Part shown: positions 51,478-60,574 of the stretch, in pieces | Layout: each line of letters opens with the position of its first letter | How positions within the stretch are numbered: position 1 is the first letter of the stretch | Assembly: GCF_036038375.1 (NCBI RefSeq) | Contig: NZ_CP107935.1 | Location: 8,804,001 to 8,868,000 of the forward strand | DNA: 64,000 bases | Direction of reading: 5' to 3' | DNA from: Streptomyces sp. NBC_00414 | Lineage (GTDB): Bacteria > Actinomycetota > Actinomycetes > Streptomycetales > Streptomycetaceae | Translations under genes and position numbers: made by a program | Notes under the pieces: model-generated | What the model was told of the DNA's origin: nothing | Databases searched by the model: none | Seen by the model: only the letters and a program-made list of their open reading frames with translations

Positions 51478-52513
51478 CGAGTTGGTGCGTGATAGCGGGC
51501 GAGGCGTGTTTGGCCTGCTCATGGCTTATTTTCAGATGGTGCTGGTGCGGTCGGAGACGAGGCCGGCGATGGCGCGGTAGGTGTCGGGCAGGCGGTCACG
51601 GCGGTGGGTCCAGCGCGTCAGTTGCTTCCAGCGTTTGTGATCAGCCAGGGCGTGTTCGACGGTGATGCGATCGGATGAGTGCCAGTGACGGTCCCGTTCC
51701 CACTGCTCAACCCTGCTGGGCGGTGCTCCGGGACGCGGTTTTCTGGGCGGGGTGATGGCTTGTCCGCGGTGGTCGCGGCTCAGGCCGAGGTAGCCGTCGT
51801 CCAAGAGAACCTCGACGTCGGGAAAGTGCTGGAAGCAGTCGGCGATGCCTTCGTTGCGGGCGGCCGTGGCGTCGTGCATCCGTCCAGGTCGCAGGGCATC
51901 GGTCCATAACGTGCGACCCTGCCAGTCCGCGATGACGGTGGCTTTCATGGTGTTCTGTTTCTTCTTGCCCGACACGAATGCACGCCGGCCGCTGCGGCCG
52001 GCTGGTGGCCGGCGAACCTGGATCTCGGTGGCGTCCAGCCGCAGCTCGATTCCCTCGGCCTGGGCGTAGGCGAAAACATCTGTCAGTGTCCGCAGCCGCA
52101 GACCGGGACGGTCGGGGACCGCACACCCCCGCGCGGCCAGGAGAGGTCGTATCTCTGTGATCGCGCGGGTGATGGTGGAGCGGTCGACGCCGAACAGTAG
52201 GCCGAGCACGGCGTGCGGCAGGTCGTGGCGTAGATGAATCAGCGTGGCCACCAGTCGGTCGACGAACACCAGCTGATGGCGGGCGCCAGCGCCCTCGGCC
52301 CGCTTCCTGGCCCCGCCCCGCGCAACATGACGGCGACCGTCAAGACCAGCCTGCCACGGCGCCGCCAACTCCTCGATCAGACAGGCCAGATGATCCTGCG
52401 AGATCCCCGTGAACAGCTGATGCGCCAGCACCGCCCGATTGACCATGATCGCCACAGTCGGATCATGCCACCAGCCAGGCACGACACCTCACCCGCTATC
52501 ACGCACCAACTCG
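51478..52513 (-). mobile_element. IS5-family-like insertion sequence, copy 1 (1036 bp)
   Basis: Terminal inverted repeats of 27 bp with one mismatch, beginning CGAGTTGGTGCGTGATAGCG; flanked by TAA on both sides (51475-51477, 52514-52516), consistent with a 3-bp target duplication. One transposase gene on the minus strand. Confidence 0.92.
51532..52482 (-). CDS. IS5-family DDE transposase (copy 1)
   Basis: 316 residues. N-terminal helix-turn-helix region (LLFGVDRSTITRAITEIRPLL), then DDE_Tnp_4-type catalytic domain with candidate acidic residues in LRLDATEIQV, LLDDGYLGL and ITVEHALADHKRWKQLTRW. No frameshift or stop, so probably active. Identical in sequence to the protein of the second copy. 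Confidence 0.92.
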   Translation of the reverse strand: MPGWWHDPTVAIMVNRAVLAHQLFTGISQDHLACLIEELAAPWQAGLDGRRHVARGGARKRAEGAGARHQLVFVDRLVATLIHLRHDLPHAVLGLLFGVDRSTITRAITEIRPLLAARGCAVPDRPGLRLRTLTDVFAYAQAEGIELRLDATEIQVRRPPAGRSGRRAFVSGKKKQNTMKATVIADWQGRTLWTDALRPGRMHDATAARNEGIADCFQHFPDVEVLLDDGYLGLSRDHRGQAITPPRKPRPGAPPSRVEQWERDRHWHSSDRITVEHALADHKRWKQLTRWTHRRDRLPDTYRAIAGLVSDRTSTI

Positions 52514-52516
52514 TAA

Positions 52517-53552
52517 CGAGTTGGTGCGTGATAGCGGGCGAGGCGTGTTTGGCCTGCTCATGGCTTATTTTCAGATGGTGCTGGTGCGGTCGGAGACGAG
52601 GCCGGCGATGGCGCGGTAGGTGTCGGGCAGGCGGTCACGGCGGTGGGTCCAGCGCGTCAGTTGCTTCCAGCGTTTGTGATCAGCCAGGGCGTGTTCGACG
52701 GTGATGCGATCGGATGAGTGCCAGTGACGGTCCCGTTCCCACTGCTCAACCCTGCTGGGCGGTGCTCCGGGACGCGGTTTTCTGGGCGGGGTGATGGCTT
52801 GTCCGCGGTGGTCGCGGCTCAGGCCGAGGTAGCCGTCGTCCAAGAGAACCTCGACGTCGGGAAAGTGCTGGAAGCAGTCGGCGATGCCTTCGTTGCGGGC
52901 GGCCGTGGCGTCGTGCATCCGTCCAGGTCGCAGGGCATCGGTCCATAACGTGCGACCCTGCCAGTCCGCGATGACGGTGGCTTTCATGGTGTTCTGTTTC
53001 TTCTTGCCCGACACGAATGCACGCCGGCCGCTGCGGCCGGCTGGTGGCCGGCGAACCTGGATCTCGGTGGCGTCCAGCCGCAGCTCGATTCCCTCGGCCT
53101 GGGCGTAGGCGAAAACATCTGTCAGTGTCCGCAGCCGCAGACCGGGACGGTCGGGGACCGCACACCCCCGCGCGGCCAGGAGAGGTCGTATCTCTGTGAT
53201 CGCGCGGGTGATGGTGGAGCGGTCGACGCCGAACAGTAGGCCGAGCACGGCGTGCGGCAGGTCGTGGCGTAGATGAATCAGCGTGGCCACCAGTCGGTCG
53301 ACGAACACCAGCTGATGGCGGGCGCCAGCGCCCTCGGCCCGCTTCCTGGCCCCGCCCCGCGCAACATGACGGCGACCGTCAAGACCAGCCTGCCACGGCG
53401 CCGCCAACTCCTCGATCAGACAGGCCAGATGATCCTGCGAGATCCCCGTGAACAGCTGATGCGCCAGCACCGCCCGATTGACCATGATCGCCACAGTCGG
53501 ATCATGCCACCAGCCAGGCACGACACCTCACCCGCTATCACGCACCAACTCG
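52517..53552 (-). mobile_element. IS5-family-like insertion sequence, copy 2 (1036 bp), head-to-tail with copy 1
   Basis: Same length, same inverted repeats and, as far as I compared, same sequence as copy 1 at an offset of exactly 1039 bp. The two copies share a single TAA (52514-52516), and TAA also follows copy 2 (53553-53555). The right end of copy 1 and left end of copy 2 abut across 3 bp. Confidence 0.92.
52571..53521 (-). CDS. IS5-family DDE transposase (copy 2)
   Basis: 316 residues, identical to the copy-1 protein, same motifs and intact. Its promoter lies in the right end of this copy near 53530-53600. The abutted ends at 52500-52530 may in turn form a stronger junction promoter for copy 1. 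Confidence 0.92.
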   Translation of the reverse strand: MPGWWHDPTVAIMVNRAVLAHQLFTGISQDHLACLIEELAAPWQAGLDGRRHVARGGARKRAEGAGARHQLVFVDRLVATLIHLRHDLPHAVLGLLFGVDRSTITRAITEIRPLLAARGCAVPDRPGLRLRTLTDVFAYAQAEGIELRLDATEIQVRRPPAGRSGRRAFVSGKKKQNTMKATVIADWQGRTLWTDALRPGRMHDATAARNEGIADCFQHFPDVEVLLDDGYLGLSRDHRGQAITPPRKPRPGAPPSRVEQWERDRHWHSSDRITVEHALADHKRWKQLTRWTHRRDRLPDTYRAIAGLVSDRTSTI

Positions 53553-53629
53553 TAAGACGTCATCTCAATTGGTGAGTATGTGCGACGATTCGGCGGCCAG
53601 CAGGAATCCATGAACGGGGGCGAAGGCCG

Positions 53630-54097
53630 ATGCAGTACGTCGCTCTCGATGCGCAGGTCGGCAACCTGTCAGGGGTCTTGGTCCCGGCTCACTACTTGAG
53701 CCACCTCCCCTCGATCTCCGGTGACCTGCCGCCGGGCGCCCGGGCTTTCGCGACTGACGCGGACCACTACGACTTCCGCAGCAGGCGCTGTGTGAAGGAC
53801 CTGACGCTTCAGGCCGTCCGGGGCGCCGGCGGTGTCGACATGGAGGTCGAGTTCCAGCACAACTGCTGGAAGCACGACCAAGACCTGCTGATCCGCTACA
53901 CAGGGGTGTCCGGCTTCCTCATCGAGCCCGCCGATGAGGACCGAGGAACAGACCTCGGGACTGTGATCCTCGACGAGATCCTGCCGCACAGGGCCGGCTG
54001 CAGCCACGAGATCGCCTGCTGGGACGGCACACTCACCATTGTCTGCCGTGACCTCCAGGCGACCTGGACCGAGACCACCTGCTCAAGCAAGCCGTAG
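53630..54097 (+). CDS. Hypothetical protein
   Basis: 155 residues from ATG 53630. A beta-rich, soluble protein: MQYVALDAQVGNLSGVLVPAHYL at the start, DFRSRRCVKDLTLQA, EFQHNCWKHDQDLLIRYTGV and ACWDGTLTIVCRDLQATW at the end. No signal peptide and no motif I recognise. The pattern of acidic beta strands recalls small immunity-like proteins, a weak hint only. It lies between the IS pair and a transposase remnant. Confidence 0.7.
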   Translation: MQYVALDAQVGNLSGVLVPAHYLSHLPSISGDLPPGARAFATDADHYDFRSRRCVKDLTLQAVRGAGGVDMEVEFQHNCWKHDQDLLIRYTGVSGFLIEPADEDRGTDLGTVILDEILPHRAGCSHEIACWDGTLTIVCRDLQATWTETTCSSKP

Positions 54098-54109
54098 GCG
54101 CGACAGCTC

Positions 54110-54405
54110 GTGGGGATTGTCGAGCGGCTGGTGCCGAATGAGCTGTGGGAGCTGTTCCAGAGAGTGGTGCCGGAAGCGCCGTCGCGGCTTTGGGGCGGTG
54201 GTCGGCGCCGACATGGCGACCGGGAAGTTCTGGCAGCGATCGTGTTCGTGCCCACGTCGGGCTGCACGTGGCAGCAACTGCCGACAGCGTCCTTCGGGCC
54301 GTCAGGGGCAACGGCCCACCGGCGGTTCAGCGAGTGGTCGAAGGCCCGGGTGCGGGCCAAGCTCCACCGTGTGGTGCTCGACGAGCTCGGTGCCCGCGGT
54401 CCGGC
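54110..54405 (+). pseudogene. N-terminal fragment of an IS5-like transposase
   Basis: GTG 54110 opens VGIVERLVPNELWELFQRVVP, followed by GGRRRHGDREVLAAIVFVPT, TWQQLPTASFG and AHRRFSEWSKARVRAKLHRVV, the conserved start of many Streptomyces IS5-type transposases. After LGARG (about 54405) the reading frame joins an unrelated sequence. The catalytic domain is missing. Confidence 0.8.
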
Positions 54406-54420
54406 TGGGGCCGTCTGGGT

Positions 54421-54760
54421 CGGCCTTGAGGAGTTCAAGACGTCCTTCGCCGGATTCCACGACTGCCCGGACAGCCACGTCCACACGATGATGGGCCAGC
54501 TGTTCGACGTCGACGGGGACAAGGCGAACGCCTTCGGCCACGGCACCTGGATCCTCGTGCGCGAAGCCGCCTAAGGTGGGTCCACCTGGACGGATACCGG
54601 CTACTACGACGAACTCGTCCGCACCGATGAAGGATGGCGCATCAAGCGCCGCGTGTGCCGACTGCTGTCGTGGACCGGCAACCCCTCGGTGCCCGAGCCT
54701 CAGGTCGAGGCCTGGATCGACGGCCTCAAGCGGGTCACCCAGAGCGCACCTTCCATCTGA
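54421..54760 (+). pseudogene. SnoaL/NTF2-like protein remnant, 5'-truncated and frameshifted
   Basis: The part fused to the transposase fragment reads EEFKTSFAGFHDCPDSH, then HTMMGQLFDVDGDKANAFGH and GTWILVREAA-stop. One frame over, from about 54581, it continues TWTDTGYYDELVRTDEGW and RIKRRVCRLLSWTGNP, ending at 54760. Together this is the C-terminal two thirds of a SnoaL-like polyketide-cyclase/NTF2 fold, split by a small indel near 54570. Both fragment ends point to a deletion that removed the transposase 3' end and this gene's 5' end. Confidence 0.7.
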
Positions 54761-54810
54761 TCAACTCCTTGGCAATCGGGGAGCAAGCGCGCACGGCTGA
54801 TCCGTTCGAG

Positions 54811-55635
54811 CTAGTGCGGCACCGCGTTGATCCTTCGAGGGTATGAAGCAGGGCGGACGAAATGCAGCACTGGTTCCCCGCTGTCGAGCAGGAGGGTGCG
54901 TCCGCTGGGCGTGAAGCCAGCACGTCGGTAGAGGTGTTGTGCCCGGTCGTTGCTCTCGCCGGTCCATACCTGGAGGTGTGCGTACCCCTGCTTGTGGGCG
55001 TGTCCTGAGATGCCCTCGAGGAGGAGCAGGCCCACACGTCGTCCCCAGTGGTCGGGGTGGACGAAAACCATGGAGATGTGACACAGCTCTTCCAGCCGCG
55101 CTCCGTGGCCGTCCTGGTCGCGTCCCGGTTCGGCCAAGGCCATGCCGAGCACCCCATCACCGGCCGAGGCCACCAGGACGAGGGCATCGGGTTCGGCGAG
55201 CTTGTCTCTTACCCGGTCGATGCGCTGCTCGGTGGGCGGTCGTCCGCGAGCGGTATTGGCTTGGCGCCAGATGTCCACCGCGGCGACGAGGTCCTCGCCG
55301 TGTGCGAGGCGTGCTGTGACCGGGGCGCCGAGATACATGCCGCAGGACCGGTCGAGGGCTTCCTCGGGGGTACCGGACGGGTGACCGGTCGGCAGGAGGG
55401 TGTTCTCGTAGCGGCCGGTGTCGTCGGTGTAGAGGGCGAAGCCCCACCGGTCGGGGTCTCCGGTGTCGCGCAGGCGGCACAGCGGGAGTTCGTCGCCGTT
55501 GTCGAGCAGCGCGTCGAGGTAGGCGAATCCGGCTCGGTAGCGAACAGTGAGCTCGGTGATGGACGGCCAGCGCCGGGCCCGCTCGGCAAGGCGTTGTCGT
55601 AGTGCTTGGGCCTTCACCGTGTTCTGCGTCGCCAT
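54811..55635 (-). CDS. Two-domain GNAT family N-acetyltransferase
   Basis: 274 residues from ATG 55635 (GGA six nt upstream; ATGs further up are in frame). Residues 1 to about 95 form a separate domain (ALRQRLAERARRWPSITELT and WGFALYTDDTGRYENTLLPTG), seen by me as a free small protein in other actinomycetes but unnamed. Residues about 100-265 are the GNAT fold: VFVHPDHWGRRVGLLLLEG is the acetyl-CoA loop and ESNDRAQHLYRRAGFTPSG the family's conserved end. Could modify an amine-bearing drug. The fusion may be natural or a read-through of two neighbours. Confidence 0.82.
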   Translation of the reverse strand: MATQNTVKAQALRQRLAERARRWPSITELTVRYRAGFAYLDALLDNGDELPLCRLRDTGDPDRWGFALYTDDTGRYENTLLPTGHPSGTPEEALDRSCGMYLGAPVTARLAHGEDLVAAVDIWRQANTARGRPPTEQRIDRVRDKLAEPDALVLVASAGDGVLGMALAEPGRDQDGHGARLEELCHISMVFVHPDHWGRRVGLLLLEGISGHAHKQGYAHLQVWTGESNDRAQHLYRRAGFTPSGRTLLLDSGEPVLHFVRPASYPRRINAVPH

Positions 55636-55677
55636 GGCTTCCATCATGCCGGGGCCGGCACCGGGCCGGGCTGTCAA

Positions 55678-56496
55678 GATCTGCGGAGGAGGGAAGGGCC
55701 GTACGCCTCCACGGAAGCCCGAGCATGTGCTCGGACGATGACCTGCACGAGTCGGCTGTCGAATCTCAACGACGGAAACTCCCGTAGAGCGCCCACAACC
55801 AACGCGTTGACCACTGTGGCGAGCAGTACGGTCGAAGAACTCCGCAGCCCATGGTGTACCAGTCTGTCCATCGGATCCCCCGTGCTCGCGTGCCCCCCGT
55901 CCCGGCCGCCAACCGTAGTGCCGGCGCCCCCGGTTCGGTCCCTCCCACGTTGCCAGCGGGATTCGGTAGTGAGGATCAGTGCGCGGACCTGTGCACCACG
56001 ATCACCGCGGCCCTGCTCATCTGGCTCCGGAGTTCACGCGCTGCACGAGCGTGACCGCCTCCGCGCGGCTCATCTCCCCTTCACTCACCAGGCCCGTGCC
56101 AGCTCAGGCGATCACCGTTGCATGTCCTGCGGACATGCCTGAAGTGCGCCGGGAGCTGGTCTCCGCGCCCTCCGCTACGAGGAGCGAGGTGGGGAGAGCA
56201 CCAGTGTGACCTGGGAATGGCTGCCTTGGGCAGCGTGGGGCCATACACGCCCCGGCGAACCTCCACTCCCCGTGAGCCCCCGTCCGTTCTGGCACGGAAG
56301 CGGCACGCCCTGCGATACTTTCGATGCGTACTACAGGCAGAGAGGCCGTTGAGGTCAGTTGGGCCGGCCACTTGGGCTGTGGGGGCCGATACCAGCCTAC
56401 GGTCACGGCGGTAGCTGTACGGCCGCGGCTTCCCGGCGTGGGTAGGCCGCGGAGTGATCGAGGACTCGGAACCCGACGAGTGACTGTGGGGGCATC
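55678..56496. other. Region without a supported gene
   Basis: About 820 bp. Plus-strand stretches such as ALHERDRLRAAHLPFTHQA, ending DHRCMSCGHA (56040-56142), and VTWEWLPWAAWGHTRPG (56208 on) look like ends of decayed genes but have no ribosome site and no family I know. The minus-strand frame 55674-55871 is equally unconvincing. Confidence 0.4.
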
Positions 56497-56745
56497 GTGA
56501 ACGGACGGCAGAGGGCACATGCGAACACTCAAGGCACGACAGACAGACGTCGGTGGGCGCGTGCGAACACTGACGGCGCGAGCATTGCCCGAACGATTCA
56601 TCCCGACAGGGACCAACGCAGCGCAGCCCATGACCGGTTTGTGGGCCGCGCAGTCCTGACGTATCTCGTAGGCGTTCCTGTAGGTGTTGGGCTTTTGTGG
56701 CTTCTGGACGAGTCCCGTCTCCTGGACCGCCTCTTCGGGGGGTGA
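56497..56745 (+). CDS. Small putative membrane protein
   Basis: 82 residues from GTG 56497. A charged N-terminal half (HANTQGTTDRRRWARAN) and one membrane helix near the C-terminus (AVLTYLVGVPVGVGLLWLL). No ribosome site stands out and the N-terminal half may not be coding; the helix-bearing end is the more credible part. Confidence 0.35.
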   Translation: MNGRQRAHANTQGTTDRRRWARANTDGASIARTIHPDRDQRSAAHDRFVGRAVLTYLVGVPVGVGLLWLLDESRLLDRLFGG

Positions 56746-56900
56746 CCCCTCAACCCTGGAACGCCGGATGGGCATGCAAGGCAGCGGGACACCACCTAGA
56801 CCGGACCTCAACGGAGCATGACGCCCTGAACCGCTCCGGTTTCCGCGGGTCGTTCCATGAGCGTGAGCCCAGGGGACTTGCTCGGTCCTAGACTCAGGCC

Positions 56901-57368
56901 ATGGACAGGACCGACCGCGCCAGCCGAGTGATCGCGGCATCACCGGCGGCTGTCTACGCCGCGCTCCTCGACCGAAAGTCCCTTGAAGTCTGGCTGCCGC
57001 CGGACGGCATGCGAGGACAGGTCGAGCAATGGGATCCCCGGCCTGGCGGCGGGTTCCGCATGGTCCTCACCTACCTCGACCCCACCGACAGCCCCGGCAA
57101 GACTTCAGATGCGACGGATGTTGTCGATGTTGCTTTCGCCGAGCTGGTGCCAGCCGAGCGCGTCGTGCAGCGAGCGGTGTTCGAGGCCGACGACCCGTCA
57201 TTCGGGAGCACCATGACGATGACCTGGGAACTTGCTGCCGTCGGCGAGGGGACCGACGTGACCGTCACTGCCACGGATGTACCCTCTGGCATCGACCAAG
57301 CAGTCCACGAAGCCGGAATCGCCTCTTCATTGGCCAACCTGGCCTCCTACCTCGGAAAAACCAACTGA
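56901..57368 (+). CDS. SRPBCC (AHSA1-like) domain protein
   Basis: 155 residues, a single START/Bet v 1-like domain. SRVIAASPAAVYAALLDRKSLEVWLPPDGM, then WDPRPGGGFRMVLTY and a C-terminal helix (GIASSLANLASYLG) follow the AHSA1 pattern. These bind hydrophobic ligands or assist proteins; this one has no partner domain. Often found beside ArsR-type regulators, but none is here. Confidence 0.88.
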   Translation: MDRTDRASRVIAASPAAVYAALLDRKSLEVWLPPDGMRGQVEQWDPRPGGGFRMVLTYLDPTDSPGKTSDATDVVDVAFAELVPAERVVQRAVFEADDPSFGSTMTMTWELAAVGEGTDVTVTATDVPSGIDQAVHEAGIASSLANLASYLGKTN

Positions 57369-57380
57369 TCCAGGCCAACC

Positions 57381-57602
57381 GCGCCTCCAACTGAACCCCA
57401 GGTGGCTGGCCGACATCACCGTGGGCAGGGCACGAGTCAGGGTTCCGGCACTGATCGAGGACCTGGACGCGGACTTCACCACGCACTACGCCTTCACAGC
57501 CCGTTGCCACCTCGACGAGATGGCCACTGGAAGTGGCTCATCGCGGGCTTCGACGAGTGCATCACCGACTTTCCCGGCGAGCATGTCGGAGTGATGTGGT
57601 GA
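57381..57602 (+). pseudogene. Short frameshifted remnant of unknown family
   Basis: One plus frame gives PRWLADITVGRARVRVPALI and EDLDADFTTHYAFTARCHLDEMA. After a shift near 57525 the next frame gives KWLIAGFDECITDFPGEHVG and a stop at 57602. Codon use is gene-like but no start is visible and I do not recognise the family. Confidence 0.45.
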
Positions 57603-57630
57603 GGTATTCACGGATCTGTCCGTCTCGCCT

Positions 57631-58602
57631 TCACACTTTGCGGGACAACGGCGGGACTCGTCCGGCCCGCCACTGCGCTGTTTCCGAGCTCCGGTGATCA
57701 CTGGGGCGGGTGCCGCGCAGCCGCTTGAATGCCACGCTCAGCGCGAAGGCGTTGGCGTAGCCCACCTTCCTTGCGATCGTGTCCACCGTGTGGTCGGTGT
57801 TGCGCAGCAGGTCCGCTGCCAGGGTGATCCGCCAGTGCGCGAGGTAGGCCATGGGCGGTTCGCCGACCAGTGCGGTGAACCGCCGGGCGATTGCCGCCCG
57901 TGATACCCCCACCTCGCCTGCCAGGCCCGCCACGGTCCACGGCCGGGCGGGGGTGTCGTGCAGCAGCCGCAGCGCGCTACCCACGACCGGGTCGTCCAGT
58001 GCGCGCCACCAGGCCGGGGCATTGGCCTGTGGGGTGTCGAACCAGCTGCGCAGTGCGGAGACCAGCATCAGGTCGAGCAGCCGGTCCAGCACCATCTGCT
58101 GTCCCGGTCGGTCTCTGGCGACCTCCTCGGCCACCGTCTCCACCGACGGGTAGGGGCTGTGCTCGGCCGTCACCACCAGCACGGCGGGCAGGGCCTGCAG
58201 TAATCGTTCGCTGATCTCTCCCCGGCGTTCGAATGCCCCGCTGACCAGCACGGGAGCTCTCTCGGTCGGCGTTCCGCAGGTCCGGGCCGGCCCGGAGGAG
58301 TGCTCGATGCCCTCGGCCCGTGGGCAGTAGTCGGCGCTGGTCACCACCAGCGAGGGCGTGGTCGCGGGGTGGTCGGCCACCGCGTAGGGCGTGTCACCGC
58401 GGACGACGGCGATGTCGCCGACACCGATGGGTACCGGCTCGTGCTGGTCGGGAACGATCCAGGCCCGGCCGCGCAGCATCGTGGCCAGCGTCAGCGGGGC
58501 GCCACTGGCCATCCGCAGGGCCCAGGGCGGTCGCATGATCGTCTGCCGGAACACGGCGCCACGCGCCCGTACCTCTGCCAGCATCTGCGACACGACGTCC
58601 AT
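57631..58602 (-). CDS. AraC-family transcriptional regulator (cupin_6 type)
   Basis: 323 residues. Cupin-like N-domain (RPPWALRMASGAPLTLATML, VGDIAVVRGDTPYAVAD). C-terminal AraC double helix-turn-helix: TVAGLAGEVGVSRAAIARRFTALVG and TVDTIARKVGYANAFALSVAFKRLRG. Divergent from an NmrA-like reductase gene across 80 bp, the usual layout of such a regulator and its target. Confidence 0.93.
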   Translation of the reverse strand: MDVVSQMLAEVRARGAVFRQTIMRPPWALRMASGAPLTLATMLRGRAWIVPDQHEPVPIGVGDIAVVRGDTPYAVADHPATTPSLVVTSADYCPRAEGIEHSSGPARTCGTPTERAPVLVSGAFERRGEISERLLQALPAVLVVTAEHSPYPSVETVAEEVARDRPGQQMVLDRLLDLMLVSALRSWFDTPQANAPAWWRALDDPVVGSALRLLHDTPARPWTVAGLAGEVGVSRAAIARRFTALVGEPPMAYLAHWRITLAADLLRNTDHTVDTIARKVGYANAFALSVAFKRLRGTRPSDHRSSETAQWRAGRVPPLSRKV

Positions 58603-58682
58603 GCCCTCAGCGTAGACGCCCAGACATCAAGTGGAGCTTCCTGGCCATGGATCGTCTCGGCGCTCGCCGGTTGGCTGGGGTC

Positions 58683-59528
58683 ATGTCTGAACATCCGATT
58701 CTGGTCACCGGCGCAACGGGTAAGTCCGGCCGTCGCGTTGTCAGTCAACTGCGGGCCAAGGGGCTGCCGGTTCGTGCGGCGGCCCGTCACGGCGAGTACA
58801 TCTTCGACTGGACCGACAGCGGTACCTGGGATGCCGCTCTGGAGGGCGTGCGGTCCCTCTACATCGTGCAGTTGGACGGCACGAAGCTCGTTCGTCCGTT
58901 CGTCGAGCGGGCGGCGCAGCATGGGGTGCAGCGGATCGTGCTGGCCTCGGGGCGTGGGATCGACGATCCGCACTACGCGAAGGACAGCAGCGGTGTCTTC
59001 GAGGGCATCGCCGACAGCGAGGCCGCCGTGCGGGAGAGCGGTCTGCAGTGGACTATCAGCAGGCCGGGCTGGTTTGCGCAGAACTTCAGTGAGGGCTTCT
59101 TCGCCGATGCCGTCCTCGCCGGTGAGCTGCGGCTGCCCGCCGGCGACGGGGCTGCCAGTTTCGTCGATGCCGAGGACATCGCCGCAGTGGTGGTCGCTGC
59201 ACTGACCGAGGATCAGCACGCGGGCCAGATATATGAGTTGTCCGGACCCCGGGCGGTGACGCTGACCGAGGCGGTCGCCACGATCTCCGAGGCCACCGGC
59301 CGCGCAATCCGCTACGTGCCGCTCTCCGTCGAGGGTTACGTCGCGGAACTCGTTCAGCAGGGGTTGCCACCCGCGGACGCCGAAGCCCTCGCGGACGTCA
59401 TTGAGCCACTCAGGGAGGGGAGGGACGAGTACGTCTCCGATGGCGTGCAGCGTGCCCTTGGCCGCCCGCCGCGGACCTTCGTCGAATTCGCCAAGTCCAC
59501 TGCTTACGCGGGAGGTTGGCCCGCATGA
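58683..59528 (+). CDS. NmrA-like NAD(P)-binding oxidoreductase
   Basis: 281 residues from ATG 58683. Rossmann fold with ILVTGATGKSGRRVVSQL, VQRIVLASGRGIDD, a substrate helix (VRESGLQWTISRPGWFAQNF) and FVDAEDIAAVVVAALTE, all typical of the atypical short-chain dehydrogenase/NmrA family. Family members are redox sensors or quinone reductases. Likely controlled by the AraC regulator encoded divergently. Confidence 0.92.
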   Translation: MSEHPILVTGATGKSGRRVVSQLRAKGLPVRAAARHGEYIFDWTDSGTWDAALEGVRSLYIVQLDGTKLVRPFVERAAQHGVQRIVLASGRGIDDPHYAKDSSGVFEGIADSEAAVRESGLQWTISRPGWFAQNFSEGFFADAVLAGELRLPAGDGAASFVDAEDIAAVVVAALTEDQHAGQIYELSGPRAVTLTEAVATISEATGRAIRYVPLSVEGYVAELVQQGLPPADAEALADVIEPLREGRDEYVSDGVQRALGRPPRTFVEFAKSTAYAGGWPA

Positions 59529-60574
59529 TCGCCTTACCGCAACCGGCGTGACCGGGCAGAATCTGCGGTCGCCCAAGGCCGTCACCGCCCGGCGCGGCTG
59601 CGGCCGTCGCCGCCTGAGCATCGCGCGCGGACACTATTGCGCAGCACATGGCGACGAACCAGCAGATCGGCGAGCAGGGCCTGGAACGTCACCTCGGGAA
59701 TCCTGACCGCTCACCCACCCGCCTCTCCACGCCGCAACGGGATGCACTGCGGGTGGATGCGGACCCGCAGGGAGAGCGGAGAGCCGAAGGCCTTCCTGCC
59801 GGTAGGCAGTTCGTTCAATCCGGCGAGGGTGTGGGGGGACGGTGAGGCGGGTTGCTCGTTGGCCGAGGGTAGGAGTCATCAGCTTGGCTGAGGGGGAAAA
59901 TGACTGCCCGCTGTCCGTGTCCGCCTGCGCCGGGGCTGTTGGGGGAGTACGCGGCCCGGTTCGGCGAGCTCTTCTTCTGCCGGACTCAGCGACGGGCGTT
60001 TCGTGCGTACCTGACAGGGCTGCTGGCGCCGCGGGAGCGGAACAGGACGATCACCTGTGACGATCACCTGTCTGGCAGGAGCTGAGCAGGTGGCCGGCGC
60101 GGGATGCCGGGGGTGCAGCGGCGGCAATTCTTCCTCCCCGGGCTACAGAACCGGATCCGGGGGGAGGGGCCCGACTCGTACGATCAGGGGGTCCTCAGCG
60201 GTCGGCGGATATCGGCCAACGGTCAGCGGTGCCTGGACCGCTTCGGGTGACCGACACTTCGCGGCCGGCCCCACAGGCGGAATGAGCGCCGGTGAGCGGC
60301 ACGTGCGGTCGGCGGCGACCGCACCCATCGGACGCGCCCACCGCTGAGAAGGCGCGGCCCTGGCCGCCTGTGCTGCGCCGTACCTCCGGGCGGAGTTCCT
60401 GGTCAGCCTGAGCACCGTCGGGGGCACGGCCCGCTGCATCACGGGTATTTGAGAGTGAAACTACCCTTGTTCGAAGCTGCCGTCCGGGCGAGACTCGTTG
60501 GCGGCTGCCGGTTGGTGGAGTCGGCCGGGAGACCTTTTCGTACTGCCTCAGGCGCCACCAACCAGGAGGTATCG
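59529..60574. other. Region without an intact gene
   Basis: About 1 kb of poorly coding DNA between the reductase and the secreted protein genes. The only recognisable content is the transposase remnant at 59900-60120. The 3' part should hold the promoter of the gene at 60575. Confidence 0.5.
59900..60120 (+). pseudogene. IS701-type transposase N-terminal remnant, disrupted by a 13-bp duplication
   Basis: The plus frame gives YAARFGELFFCRTQRRAF, RAYLTGLLAPRERNRTITC. The phrase then breaks because GACGATCACCTGT is present twice in tandem (60046-60058 and 60059-60071). Removing one copy restores the continuation CLAGAEQVAGAG. This pattern is the N-terminus of IS701-family DDE transposases. The rest of the transposase is absent. 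Confidence 0.6.

Noticed and set aside
53556..53590. Possible outer end of another IS (ATCTCAATTGGTGAG)
   Set aside because: It resembles ends I associate with Streptomyces elements, but no matching inverted end could be found in the window.
55674..55871. 65-codon minus-strand frame as a small gene
   Set aside because: No ribosome site, no motif, and situated in a decayed region.
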